Of a stretch of DNA of 64,000 nucleotides, positions 27,765-36,759 are shown in pieces. How positions within the stretch are numbered: the first letter of the stretch is position 1; the number at the start of each line of letters is the position of its first letter. Both the position numbers and the translations under genes were made by a program. The DNA is taken from contig NZ_AP018437.1 in assembly GCF_003966975.1 (NCBI RefSeq), positions 2,852,001-2,916,000 of the forward strand, in the 5' to 3' direction. The stretch is from Pelolinea submarina (GTDB taxonomy: Bacteria > Chloroflexota > Anaerolineae > Anaerolineales > Anaerolineaceae). Under the pieces are notes generated by a model. The model ran no database searches, was not told the origin of the DNA, and was given only the letters and a program-made list of their open reading frames with translations.

Positions 27765-27793
27765 AGAAAAACAATAAAGGAGAAAGCATTGTC

Positions 27794-28066
27794 ATGTCTT
27801 TAACAAAAGAAGAAAAAGAAACCATCATCGGCGAATATAAGGTTCACGATACCGACACCGGCTCGCCCGAGGTCCAAATCGCGATGCTCACCAAACGCAT
27901 TCTGCAGTTGACTGAGCACCTGAAAATTCACAAGCACGATGAATCTTCACGGCGCGGCCTGCTCAAATTGGTCGGCCAACGCAGGCGATTGTTAGCTTAC
28001 CTGCGCAAGAAGAGCTTGCCTCGGTACCAGGCCGTTGCAACCAAGCTGAACCTGAGGACAAAGTAA
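27794..28066 (+). CDS. rpsO: 30S ribosomal protein S15
   Basis: 90 residues, the normal S15 length ([39 protein letters not shown]). Primary binder of the central domain of 16S rRNA. The start is ATG 27794, with AAAGGAGAAAG upstream. It is followed by a hairpin and then pnp, the classic rpsO-pnp pair. Confidence 0.97.
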   Translation: MSLTKEEKETIIGEYKVHDTDTGSPEVQIAMLTKRILQLTEHLKIHKHDESSRRGLLKLVGQRRRLLAYLRKKSLPRYQAVATKLNLRTK

Positions 28067-28076
28067 TTTCATGGAT

Positions 28077-28110
28077 AACAAGCTGATGGTCTTTCTGCCA
28101 TCAGCTTGTT
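28077..28110 (+). terminator. Hairpin between rpsO and pnp
   Basis: Perfect 13-bp stem, arms 28077-28089 and 28098-28110, 8-base loop, then a weak AT tail. Likely an attenuating terminator or RNA-processing site, as known for rpsO-pnp in other bacteria. Confidence 0.65.
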
Positions 28111-28213
28111 AAATAATTAATCAATCCCCCTGGTTGGGAATTGAGAAGTGTGAACAACCTGTTTTTCCCAGTTCTCAGTCCCTAACCTTCCGGGGAAATA
28201 GAAACGAGGGTTT

Positions 28214-30439
28214 ATGGAACCACAAGGAAAACAATTTACCACCGTGGTGGGTAATCAGACCATCACATTCGAGACTGGCAAGCTTGCCGGTCAATCTAAC
28301 GGCGCTGTGACAATTCGCGTGGGCGATTCTGTCATTTTCGCTTCAGCCGTTATGTCAAATAACACCCGCGAAGGCATCGACTTCTTCCCGCTGAGCGTGG
28401 AATATGAAGAGCGCCTGTACGCCGGCGGCCGCATCCCGGGTTCATTCTTCCGACGCGAAGGCCGGCCGGACGACGAGGCAGTGCTGACCGCACGCCTGAC
28501 CGATCGCCCGCTGCGCCCGCTGTTCGACCAGAACATGCGCAATGAAGTACAAATCATGTCTTTCCCCATCTCTGCTGATTTCGAGAACATGATCGATATC
28601 ATGGTCGTTAATGCCGCCTCGGCCGCATTGACCATATCCGATATCCCCTGGGCCGGCCCGGTAGGCGCTGTTCGTATCGGCCGCGTTGACGGCGAATTCG
28701 TCATCAACCCCACCTTCGAACAGTTGGCTGTCTCCAACCTGGATCTGCGCGTAGCGGGCACCCGCGACGCCATCCTGATGGTTGAATCCGGCTCGGACGA
28801 GACCAGCGAAGACGATATGATCGCTGCCATCACCCTGGCACACGAAGCCATCCAACCGTTGGTGGACGTGCAGGAAAAAATGGCAGCCGAAGTCGGCAAA
28901 GCCAAACGCGTAGTTGAAATCAAACAACCTGACCAGAACCTGTTTGAAAAGGTTTATGGCAGCGTCAAGGACGGTATCACCGCCCTGCTGGACAAACCCC
29001 ATCTGAAAGCTGAGCTGGATGAAGGCATCCACGCGCTGGAAGAGGAAACCGTTGTCTCGCTGGCCGGTGAAGATGAAAGCCTGGTCAAAGCAGTCAAGGA
29101 AGCCTTCGAAGAAGCATACAAAAAAGTGGTGCGCGACCGCATCATGGAAAAAGGTCTGCGCCCGGACGGACGCGGCACCAGCGACATCCGCCGTATTTGG
29201 TGCGAAGTGGGCACCAGCCCGCGCGCGCATGGCTCCGGCTTGTTCACCCGCGGTGAAACGCAGGTGTTGACCCTGGCAACCCTGGGTACGCCTAAGGAAG
29301 CACAGGAGCTGGACAACCTTGGCCCGAACGACACCAAGCGGTATATCCATCATTACAACTTCCCCGATTTCTCCGTTGGCGAAGTCGGCCGCCCGCGCCG
29401 TTCACGGCGTGAGGTCGGACACGGCGCACTGGCAGAACGCGCCCTGGTGGCTGTGCTGCCTGATGAGAAAGAGTTCCCCTACACCATGCGCCTGGTTTCC
29501 GAAGTGCTGTCATCCAACGGCTCCACTTCACAAGCTTCCATCTGCGGCTCCACATTAGCGCTGATGGACACGGGTGTGCCGATCAAAGCCCCCGTTGCCG
29601 GCATTGCCATGGGCCTGATCAAAGAAGGCGAAAACTACAAGATCCTGACCGATATTCAGGGCCTTGAAGATCACCTGGGTGATATGGACTTCAAAGTCGC
29701 CGGCACCGAAGTGGGCATCACCGCCCTGCAAATGGACATCAAGATCAAGGGCATCACCCCGCAGATCATGTCCGAAGCGCTGGCCCAAGCCAAGGAAGCA
29801 CGCTTGTACATCCTGAGCAAGATCATTGAAGCCATTCCCGCTCCGCGGTCTGAACTGAAAAGCTTCGTGCCGCGTATCGTTACCGTCCAGATCCCGGTTG
29901 AGAAAATCGGCGCGGTGATTGGACCCGGCGGTAAAATGATTCGCGCTTTGCAGGAAGAAACCAACACTCATATTGACATCGGCGAAGACGGTACCGTCTT
30001 TATCGCAGCTGTCGACAAGAAGGACGAGGACGAGGCCCGTGACCGTATCATGGCGTTGACCGAAAGCCCTGTTCTGGGCCGTATTTACACCGGCAAAGTG
30101 GTGCGCGTGGCCGATTTCGGCGCTTTTGTTGAAATCATGCCCGGCACTGATGGTATGGTGCACATTTCCCAACTCGATACCGAGCGTGTGGAAAAGGTGG
30201 AAGATGTGGCACAGGTTGGCGACGACCTGACCGTAATGATCACCAACATCGATGGCGCCGGCAAGATCCGCTTGTCCCGCCAAGCTGTATTGGAAGGCTG
30301 GACAGTCGAGGAAGCGCAGGAGCATGATAATGCTAACCGCAAATCCTCCGGTGACCGTGGTGGTCGTTCAGGCGGCAACCGTGGCGGACGCAGCGGTGGA
30401 AATCGCGGTGGTTACAGCGGCAATCGTGACCGCCATTAG
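28214..30439 (+). CDS. pnp: Polynucleotide phosphorylase
   Basis: 741 residues. Phosphorolytic 3'-5' exoribonuclease and a degradosome core enzyme. Two RNase PH domains (the first from residue 1; the second from about 310 with RPDGRGTSDIRRIWCEVG), GSGLFTRGETQVL, a KH domain with VIGPGGKMIRALQEET near 570, then an S1 domain (GRIYTGKVVRVADFGAFVEIMPGTDGMVHISQL). The tail from about 705 is a repeated SGG-N-RGG tract, an RGG-like RNA-binding extension. GAGGG precedes the start. A terminator lies 24 bases after the stop. Confidence 0.97.
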   Translation: MEPQGKQFTTVVGNQTITFETGKLAGQSNGAVTIRVGDSVIFASAVMSNNTREGIDFFPLSVEYEERLYAGGRIPGSFFRREGRPDDEAVLTARLTDRPLRPLFDQNMRNEVQIMSFPISADFENMIDIMVVNAASAALTISDIPWAGPVGAVRIGRVDGEFVINPTFEQLAVSNLDLRVAGTRDAILMVESGSDETSEDDMIAAITLAHEAIQPLVDVQEKMAAEVGKAKRVVEIKQPDQNLFEKVYGSVKDGITALLDKPHLKAELDEGIHALEEETVVSLAGEDESLVKAVKEAFEEAYKKVVRDRIMEKGLRPDGRGTSDIRRIWCEVGTSPRAHGSGLFTRGETQVLTLATLGTPKEAQELDNLGPNDTKRYIHHYNFPDFSVGEVGRPRRSRREVGHGALAERALVAVLPDEKEFPYTMRLVSEVLSSNGSTSQASICGSTLALMDTGVPIKAPVAGIAMGLIKEGENYKILTDIQGLEDHLGDMDFKVAGTEVGITALQMDIKIKGITPQIMSEALAQAKEARLYILSKIIEAIPAPRSELKSFVPRIVTVQIPVEKIGAVIGPGGKMIRALQEETNTHIDIGEDGTVFIAAVDKKDEDEARDRIMALTESPVLGRIYTGKVVRVADFGAFVEIMPGTDGMVHISQLDTERVEKVEDVAQVGDDLTVMITNIDGAGKIRLSRQAVLEGWTVEEAQEHDNANRKSSGDRGGRSGGNRGGRSGGNRGGYSGNRDRH

Positions 30440-30463
30440 TTTTTCGTAGCATTAGAAATGAAG

Positions 30464-30497
30464 AGCGACCCTTTGATGAAAATCAGGGGTCGCTTTT
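30464..30497 (+). terminator. Rho-independent terminator after pnp
   Basis: AGCGACCC (30464-30471) pairs with GGGTCGCT (30487-30494), followed by TTT and T-rich sequence. Confidence 0.75.
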
Positions 30498-30500
30498 GTT

Positions 30501-31151
30501 TAACCACAGATGAACACGGATTTTTATTTTGGTTAAACAATTTTCCGGGATGATTTACCCAATGATGGATAGTTTTTTTGGATGAACACAGATAATCTCT
30601 GTTTGGTTTTTGTAGGTCAGACTTTCCAGTCTGACGTTTGTATTCACTTTTTCAATCGCAGGCACACTTCTCAAGTGCAGGCGAATGCCTGCGCTACGGG
30701 CTTGTCTTTTTAACCACAGATAAACACAGGTTTTTATTTTGGTTAAACAATTTTCCGGGATGATTTACCCAATGATGGATAGTTTTTTTGGATGAACACA
30801 GATAATCTCTGTTTGGTTTTTGTAGGTCAGACTTTCTAGTTTGACGTTTTTTTCACTTTTTCAATCGCAGGCACACTTCGCAAGTGCAGGCGAATGCCTG
30901 CGCTACAAGCAACTCTTTTTTAACCACGGATGAACTCAGATAATAATGTTGGTAAAACCATTTTTTTAGGATAGTCTCCCCAGTAATGATTCGATTTTTT
31001 GGATGAACACAGATAATGTCTGCTTGGGCTTTGTAGGTCAGGCAGGAATGCCTGACCTTTTTATTCACCTTTTAAATCGCAGGCACACTTCTCAAGTGCA
31101 GGTGAATGCCTGCGCTACGGACTTGTCTTTTTAACCATAGATGAACACAGG
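30501..31151. repeat. Three 210-bp tandem repeats plus partial fourth
   Basis: Units start at 30501, 30711 and 30921, and a partial one at 31132 (period 210-211). Each opens with TAACCACRGATGAAC. Each has GTAG plus an 8-bp hairpin (30616-30635; 30826-30845 with a mismatch; 31037-31056 with a different stem sequence) and a nested hairpin CGCAGGCA..TGCCTGCG. The end of the array runs up to the murE stop codon. No coding region is supported. Confidence 0.88.
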
Positions 31152-32720
31152 TTATCTATCTTGGGTGGGCAAGTAGGGCATGGCGGGGCCGGGAAGGCCG
31201 AGGTGCTCGGACAGAGCCGCGCGCATGGCAGTGCGGTCATCCCAGGGATATTCGGTCTGGCCGAAGCACATGGACTGCTCGTGGCCTTTACCGCATGCTA
31301 TGACAATATCTCCAGGCTGTGCCAGACGAACAGCTTTTCGAATGGCTTCTCCGCGATCAGGTACGCGCAAGAAGGTCTTCTCTTCCACCCCGCCGCTCTT
31401 TACCGCCTCATCCGCCATTTCAGCCAGAATTTCCTCCAGGCTTTCAGTGCGCGGGTCTTCGGCAGTCAGGATGGTGATATCCGCCAGCGCAAGGGAAGTG
31501 GCCGCCATCATACGGCGTTTCTCCCGGTCACGCAGGCCGGCCGAACCAAACACAGCAATGACACGCCCCTGCCCTTTCATGCGGTTGGCGGTCTCTAAAG
31601 CCACCTTGAGCGCGTTGGGGGTATGGGCAAAATCAACAATGGCCAGGAAATCCTGCCCCAGGTCGATCTTTTCCATACGGCCAGGCACACCCGCCAGGCG
31701 ATTAACGCCCTGCAATGCCAGCGCTAGATCCAGCCCCAAGCCCAGCGAAGCGGCTGCAGCGGCCGCCATGATATTGTGCATGTTATAGGCGCCCATTAAA
31801 CTGGATGTGACGGTCTGTGTTTGTCGTTGCGTTTCCAATGTGAAACTAATACCGTTTGTATCGGTCGCCAGGTCGCGGCCATATAAATCACAGTCAGGTG
31901 TTGTACCGTAAGTAACGCGCTTGATTTGAGCATAGCGTGGATCATCGAGAATAGCCGTCAAAGGAGCATAGGACATATCATCGCGATTCAGTACTGCTAC
32001 TTCGTAAGAACGGCCGTTCTTTTTCGGGGTATCCACCAAACCGGTCAGGAGGCGTGCTTTTGCCTGAAGGTAAGCGCCATAATCCCCGTGATAATCGAGA
32101 TGTTCATGGGTAATGTTGGTAATAACAGCGATGTCAAAGTCGCAAGCAGTAGCGCGGTGCTGTGCCAGGCCGTGGGAAGTGGTTTCGAGCACTACATGAG
32201 TGATACCGCTGTCTACCATCTTGCGCAGCAGGCGTTGAATGGTCGGGGCTTCAGGCGTGGTCACGTGAAAGCCAGTGTCAATCTCCTCATTGCCGATAAC
32301 GGCGTTGACTGTGGAGATCATACCGGCCGGCAGACCGGCAGCCAGCAGCATATTATAGAGCAGGTTGACTGTGGTGGTTTTGCCATCCGTACCGGTCACG
32401 CCAATCACGGTCATCTGACGCGCAGGGAAATCGTAAAAAGCCGCGGAAACATAAGCCAGGGTTTCGCGCGGATTCGGTACCTGAAAATAAGGAACGCCGT
32501 GCAAATCCAGCGGTTTACGGCCAATAACCGCCACGGCCCCGCCCTCCACTGCCTGAGGAATATAGGCGTGGCCATCAAAACTGCCGCCTTCCAGAGCGAT
32601 GAAAATATTGCCGGGCCGCACCTGGCGGGAATCAAAACTGATGCCGGTGATTTCCAGCGATGGGATATCCTCATTCTGGATATTGGGAACTTGCCGCAAC
32701 AATGTATTTAGCTTTACCAA
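31152..32720 (-). CDS. murE: UDP-N-acetylmuramyl-tripeptide synthetase (MurE-type Mur ligase)
   Basis: 522 residues. Adds the third amino acid of the peptidoglycan stem peptide in the cytosol. Domain 1 has FDSRQVRPGNIFIALEG; the ATP loop is GVTGTDGKTTT near 106-116; VLETTSHGL and NITHEHLDYHG follow; the C-terminal domain has FGSAGLRDREKR. Where diaminopimelate-specific enzymes have DNPR, this reads EDPR (LTAEDPRTESLEEI), so the amino acid added is uncertain. Ornithine or lysine is possible (inference). The stop codon abuts the repeat array. Confidence 0.9.
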   Translation of the reverse strand: MVKLNTLLRQVPNIQNEDIPSLEITGISFDSRQVRPGNIFIALEGGSFDGHAYIPQAVEGGAVAVIGRKPLDLHGVPYFQVPNPRETLAYVSAAFYDFPARQMTVIGVTGTDGKTTTVNLLYNMLLAAGLPAGMISTVNAVIGNEEIDTGFHVTTPEAPTIQRLLRKMVDSGITHVVLETTSHGLAQHRATACDFDIAVITNITHEHLDYHGDYGAYLQAKARLLTGLVDTPKKNGRSYEVAVLNRDDMSYAPLTAILDDPRYAQIKRVTYGTTPDCDLYGRDLATDTNGISFTLETQRQTQTVTSSLMGAYNMHNIMAAAAAASLGLGLDLALALQGVNRLAGVPGRMEKIDLGQDFLAIVDFAHTPNALKVALETANRMKGQGRVIAVFGSAGLRDREKRRMMAATSLALADITILTAEDPRTESLEEILAEMADEAVKSGGVEEKTFLRVPDRGEAIRKAVRLAQPGDIVIACGKGHEQSMCFGQTEYPWDDRTAMRAALSEHLGLPGPAMPYLPTQDR

Positions 32721-32822
32721 AATTGCGCTCCTGAAGTGATTTCACAACAACCGTATTGGTTTTTATTCTACTGCAAGGTTGAGCACGGGTAAATACGACT
32801 ACGTAATGACCAACCAGGTATA

Positions 32823-33482
32823 TTATTGCTCCGCCAGTAATCGGCGGCGCAGGTAAAAAGCCAGCAGGATCAACAAGACCAGCAAGCTCACATAACGCAC
32901 CAGGACCGGTGGTTGGCCCAAGATGGTCCAAACCGGCAAATCCAGGGGAATGGTAAACAAGGGCAGGCTTTGGCCTTCACCGGTTGCGATATCCCGAATA
33001 TCCGCGTATACCCACAGCTTTCCGGAGACTGTTCCGGATGCCAGCGGAGAAACCGTAAACACAAATGACTGTGTATCGGCGCCCACAAAAGGCTGGATGA
33101 TGGTATCACCCGGTTCACTGTGAACGTTAGTCATTGATAAACGGGTTTCCAACGCCAGACTGCACATCTCATCGGAACTGATTAGCATGTCATCCGCTTC
33201 ATCCGCATCAGCAGAAACCCGGCTCATGGTCATCAAAATCGTGCTGCTTTGGGTTTTCCACAACGCGCGCGGTGTGACCAATTCGAATTCATAATCCAGC
33301 AACCGGCTGAGAGGCGCACAATCCGGTAAGCCGGCACTTTCAATAAGTTCAGGATTGACAGCCAGGGTTTGGCGGGTATTGGCAGGCGGCCAAAACGACC
33401 AGACGATTAAAAGGATGGAAATGACAGTCAGGGCAATCCTGATAACCGACATCGGCTCTTTTCTTTCATTCTTGTTGTTCAT
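32823..33482 (-). CDS. Membrane-anchored protein of unknown function, two TM segments
   Basis: 219 residues from ATG 33482, or 209 from ATG 33452 (MSVIRIALT); neither has a strong ribosome site. The N-terminal hydrophobic helix IRIALTVISILLIVWSFW acts as signal anchor and the C-terminal helix YVSLLVLLILLAFYL is followed by RRRLL. The 150 residues between would be extracellular and predicted mainly beta. No family recognised. It lies between murE and mazG on the same strand. Confidence 0.75.
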   Translation of the reverse strand: MNNKNERKEPMSVIRIALTVISILLIVWSFWPPANTRQTLAVNPELIESAGLPDCAPLSRLLDYEFELVTPRALWKTQSSTILMTMSRVSADADEADDMLISSDEMCSLALETRLSMTNVHSEPGDTIIQPFVGADTQSFVFTVSPLASGTVSGKLWVYADIRDIATGEGQSLPLFTIPLDLPVWTILGQPPVLVRYVSLLVLLILLAFYLRRRLLAEQ

Positions 33483-33525
33483 ACGGATAATTATTTAGCT
33501 AAGATGGACAAACAGTCCTTAATTA

Positions 33526-34650
33526 TCAAGCCTCATCCTGGTTTTTGTCCCATTCATTTTGTTTAGCCAATTCCCAGAAACGGTCCATTTCTTCCAGGGA
33601 TAAATCAGTAATCTTACGACCGGAGCGTATGGCTTCCTCTTCGATATATTGAAAGCGATTGTAAAAGCGCATGGTCATCTTGCGTAAGGCATCCTCAGCA
33701 TTGAACCCGTACCAACGGCTGACATTGACCAGCGCGAACAACAGATCGCCCAATTCCGCTTCCTGTTGTTCTTTGGAATCTGCGTCGCGCAATTCGCCCA
33801 CTTCCTCAACCACTTTATCCAATACCGGTTCGATATCAGGCCAATCGAAACCCACGCGGGCGGCACGGGTTTGATAATTTTGAGCTAATAATAATGAAGG
33901 CAGTGCTCTCGGGATGGATTCCAAAATACTGTCTTTCTTTTTATGATTATTCTCACGTTCTTTGGATTTTAAAACCTCCCAATTATGGAGAACATCATCG
34001 ACCCCATTCACATCCAAATCCGTAAAGACGTGCGGATGGCGGAAAGTGATTTTTTCATTAATTCCTTGAAGTACATCATCCAGAGAAAATTCATCCGTTT
34101 CAGTCGAGATTTGGGCATGCAGAACGATTTGCAGCAGCAAATCGCCCAGTTCCTCCTGTAAATCCGCCGGATCACCCCCCTCAATCGCATCCAGGACTTC
34201 GTAAGTTTCTTCCAATAAATTGGATTTGAGGGATTGATGGGTCTGTTCGCGGTCCCACGGGCAACCTTCCGGCGCACGCAAATGGGCAATCAGTTCACGA
34301 AAAGCAATCAGAGAAGTCTGTTCAAGTTTTGGCGGAAAATAGATGAAGCATTCTTTTCTATTCTTTAATACATTCCGGCATTTCTTTCCGCTGAATTCCT
34401 GTGCCTTTAATGCCACTCCAGAGCCATCCAGAAGCGTGAGAATCGACTCTGCGTAGTATTTATCAATCCAGGCACATACCAAGTCCAAATAGCTGGTCAG
34501 GTCACTGAAATGATACAAGGCGGCTGAATCCGAATTATGGAGAAGGGTATGCTTGCCTTGCAAGCTTTCCCCTTCCAACAACTGGATGGAATCCAATTCA
34601 TCCGCAAGGTCCAATTTCAGTAAAGCCTGGTTAAAAGCAGTAATATTCAT
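33526..34650 (-). CDS. mazG: MazG nucleoside triphosphate pyrophosphohydrolase with odd N-terminal extension
   Basis: 374 residues. The MazG part starts near 117: LRAPEGCPWDREQTHQSLKSNLLEETYEVLDAIEGG, then EELGDLLLQIVLHAQ, and a second domain with VGELRDADSKEQQEAELGDLLFALVNVSRWYG. It hydrolyses NTPs to NMP and pyrophosphate, clearing faulty nucleotides. Residues 1-110 are not MazG. In related proteins (YabN type) this place holds a tetrapyrrole methylase; here only a short region ending FIYFPPKLEQTSL remains, which may be a degraded remnant (inference). It follows the terminator of the ribosomal cluster. Confidence 0.92.
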   Translation of the reverse strand: MNITAFNQALLKLDLADELDSIQLLEGESLQGKHTLLHNSDSAALYHFSDLTSYLDLVCAWIDKYYAESILTLLDGSGVALKAQEFSGKKCRNVLKNRKECFIYFPPKLEQTSLIAFRELIAHLRAPEGCPWDREQTHQSLKSNLLEETYEVLDAIEGGDPADLQEELGDLLLQIVLHAQISTETDEFSLDDVLQGINEKITFRHPHVFTDLDVNGVDDVLHNWEVLKSKERENNHKKKDSILESIPRALPSLLLAQNYQTRAARVGFDWPDIEPVLDKVVEEVGELRDADSKEQQEAELGDLLFALVNVSRWYGFNAEDALRKMTMRFYNRFQYIEEEAIRSGRKITDLSLEEMDRFWELAKQNEWDKNQDEA

Positions 34651-34675
34651 GATTTTCCCTGAGGTTCAATATGCC

Positions 34676-34715
34676 GAAAAATTATACTACCCACTCAATT
34701 GGATTAAGTGGGTAG
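34676..34715 (-). terminator. Terminator at the end of the ribosomal super-operon
   Basis: 9-bp perfect stem, arms 34687-34695 and 34707-34715, followed on the minus strand by TATAATTTTTC. It lies 30 bases after the rpsI stop. Confidence 0.85.
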
Positions 34716-34745
34716 TAGATAGTTGTTTCTGAAAAAGACGAAGGA

Positions 34746-35141
34746 CTAACGCTTTGTATAGGTAGGTGCCTTACGAGCACGCTTGAGACCTGGCTTCTTG
34801 CGTTCCTTGACACGGGGGTCGCGGGTAAGCAGGTTTTCACGGCGCAACAGGGTTACATAATCCGGGTTCATCTTTGTGAAAGCGCGCGCCAAACCGAGCT
34901 GTACTGCCGTGGTCTGGCCGGTAACACCGCCGCCATTGACCAAAACAGTCACGTCATATTGAACCTGATTCTCGCCAACAGCCCCAAAAGGAGCCATAAT
35001 GGCTTCTGCGTCACCCAAGCGGGTAAAGTAATCATTCAACGATTTATCATTGACGATAAATTTACCATCTCCCTGCATGATACGCACACGAGCGGTACTC
35101 TCTTTACGGCGGCCAACGCCTTCATAATATTGTCCCGACAT
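34746..35141 (-). CDS. rpsI: 30S ribosomal protein S9
   Basis: 131 residues. YYEGVGRRKESTARVRI at the start, GGGVTGQTTAVQLGLARAF, and the basic tail KPGLKRARKAPTYTKR that reaches the P-site tRNA. 27 bases after rplM; last gene of the cluster before a terminator. Confidence 0.97.
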   Translation of the reverse strand: MSGQYYEGVGRRKESTARVRIMQGDGKFIVNDKSLNDYFTRLGDAEAIMAPFGAVGENQVQYDVTVLVNGGGVTGQTTAVQLGLARAFTKMNPDYVTLLRRENLLTRDPRVKERKKPGLKRARKAPTYTKR

Positions 35142-35168
35142 ATTTCGTTATCTCCTAACTTCTTTCAC

Positions 35169-35594
35169 TTAATCAATCTTCTTGTGGGTCTGACCCTTAT
35201 GCGGGTGTTCTGACCCGGCAAATACTCTCAACTGGCCCATTAACTTGCGACCGTAACGGTTATGAGGCAGCATGCCTTTTACCGCGCTCTTGATAATGCG
35301 ATCTGGATGATTAGCAAGTTGATCGGGATAGCTAACAGCTTTTAAACCACCGGGATAATTTGAATGGCGGTAATAGATTTTTTCCTTCACGCGGGTGGAA
35401 TTTGCTTTAACCGCGCTGGCATTAATCACAATAACCGAGTCGCCCATGGTAACGCCAGGGGTGAAGTCGGGTTTGTGTTTTCCCATCAAAGTTGCAGCAA
35501 TTTTGGTTGCCAAGCGACCTAAGGTTTGATCTTTTGCATCAATCAAAACCCAGTTCGTTTCAGGTTGTCCTTTTATTACATATGTCTTTTCCAC
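35169..35594 (-). CDS. rplM: 50S ribosomal protein L13
   Basis: 141 residues. WVLIDAKDQTLGRLATKIAATLMGKHKP, then SDSVIVINA-like and HNRYGRKLMGQLRVFAGSEHPH. Early assembly protein of the large subunit. Sits 16 bases after truA and 27 before rpsI, the conserved L13-S9 pair. Confidence 0.97.
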   Translation of the reverse strand: MEKTYVIKGQPETNWVLIDAKDQTLGRLATKIAATLMGKHKPDFTPGVTMGDSVIVINASAVKANSTRVKEKIYYRHSNYPGGLKAVSYPDQLANHPDRIIKSAVKGMLPHNRYGRKLMGQLRVFAGSEHPHKGQTHKKID

Positions 35595-35610
35595 AATCCG
35601 TACTCCAATT

Positions 35611-36357
35611 TTATTGATATATTATTTCTTCTAAAATTAATCCCTTGGCGGGCGCTATCCCCGCGGGTAAATCCAATTGTCTTTCTATACTGCCTTCCAC
35701 ATCTGAAAGGCTGATCCGGCCCTGCCCTGCCCGGACCAAAACGAAAACAATACGACGAACCATGTGATACAAGAAAGCCTGTGCCACGATGGTCATGGCT
35801 GCCTGACTACCGTCTTCAGAAAACTCCCAGTTGAGCGCATTGATGGTGCGCAAGCTGGTTGATTTTTCATTGGGCGGCCTTCCGAAAGCACGAAAATCAT
35901 GTTTTCCCAGGAAGAGTTCAGCGCCTTTTTTCAGAACTTTTCCATCCAATTCAGGCCAAACTCGCCAGTAATACCTTTCAATTAGCGGGTCGCTGACCTG
36001 ATTGAAATAAATCTGGTAGCGGTAGCGTCGCGCCCTGGCATCATATCGTGGATGGAATCCTTCCGGGGCTAACGAAAGGTCCTTCACGCCAATGTCATTG
36101 GGCAGTAAATCGTTCAACGCATCCAGTAATTTTTGCTGGGAGTGCCCCCAATCCAGATTGAAACTTACTACCTGGCCGGAGGCATGCACACCGCTATCTG
36201 TCCGGCCCGCCGATAGAATTGAACGTTCATTCCAACCTAATCGGCGGAGAGCCGTCTCTATTTCATTCTGAACGGTACGCGCAGCTGCCTGCCTCTGAAA
36301 TCCGCAGAAATCAGTGCCGTCGTATGCTATCGTAATTTGGTAAAGTGCCATTTCCAA
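35611..36357 (-). CDS. truA: tRNA pseudouridine(38-40) synthase
   Basis: 248 residues. Converts U38-40 of tRNA anticodon stems to pseudouridine. YDGTDFCGFQRQ, then the catalytic segment SAGRTDSGVHASGQV, and FLYHMVRRIVFVLV near the end, all as in TruA. Start could be MALYQ at 36351. Placed between rplQ and rplM, as in many bacteria. Confidence 0.95.
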   Translation of the reverse strand: MEMALYQITIAYDGTDFCGFQRQAAARTVQNEIETALRRLGWNERSILSAGRTDSGVHASGQVVSFNLDWGHSQQKLLDALNDLLPNDIGVKDLSLAPEGFHPRYDARARRYRYQIYFNQVSDPLIERYYWRVWPELDGKVLKKGAELFLGKHDFRAFGRPPNEKSTSLRTINALNWEFSEDGSQAAMTIVAQAFLYHMVRRIVFVLVRAGQGRISLSDVEGSIERQLDLPAGIAPAKGLILEEIIYQ

Positions 36358-36375
36358 CCGGAATACCGGCTGAAT

Positions 36376-36753
36376 TTAATCTTCTACTAATTCCAATATA
36401 ACCATATCGGCCGAATCGCCGGTGCGCTGGCCCAACTTGATCATGCGGGTGTAACCGCCGCTGCGATTCTCGAAACGCGGCGCAACATCGTCAAACAGTT
36501 TCTTGACAATTGTGGCATCGTTAAGAGAAGAAGCAGCAAGCCGGCGTGCATTGACTTTGTCAATATCACTGCCTTTAGCGCTGTTCTTGGCCAATGTAAT
36601 CAACTTTTCCGCATCACCACGAATAGCCTTAGCTTTGGCCTGTGTAGTTTGAATGCGATTATGCTCGAATAATTGTTTAATCAAAGTCCGCCGCAGGGCA
36701 ATTCTTTGATCTTTATTTCGGCTTAACTGATAACCTGAAACGTGATGACGCAT
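36376..36753 (-). CDS. rplQ: 50S ribosomal protein L17
   Basis: 125 residues. MRHHVSGYQLSRNKDQRIALRRTL is diagnostic and the tail has GGYTRMIKLGQRTGD. Starts 6 bases after rpoA, so co-expressed. Confidence 0.97.
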   Translation of the reverse strand: MRHHVSGYQLSRNKDQRIALRRTLIKQLFEHNRIQTTQAKAKAIRGDAEKLITLAKNSAKGSDIDKVNARRLAASSLNDATIVKKLFDDVAPRFENRSGGYTRMIKLGQRTGDSADMVILELVED

Positions 36754-36759
36754 AGTACC

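Noticed and set aside
30501..31151. CRISPR or minisatellite gene
   Set aside because: Period 210 with whole-unit conservation, so a tandem duplication, not repeat-spacer structure.
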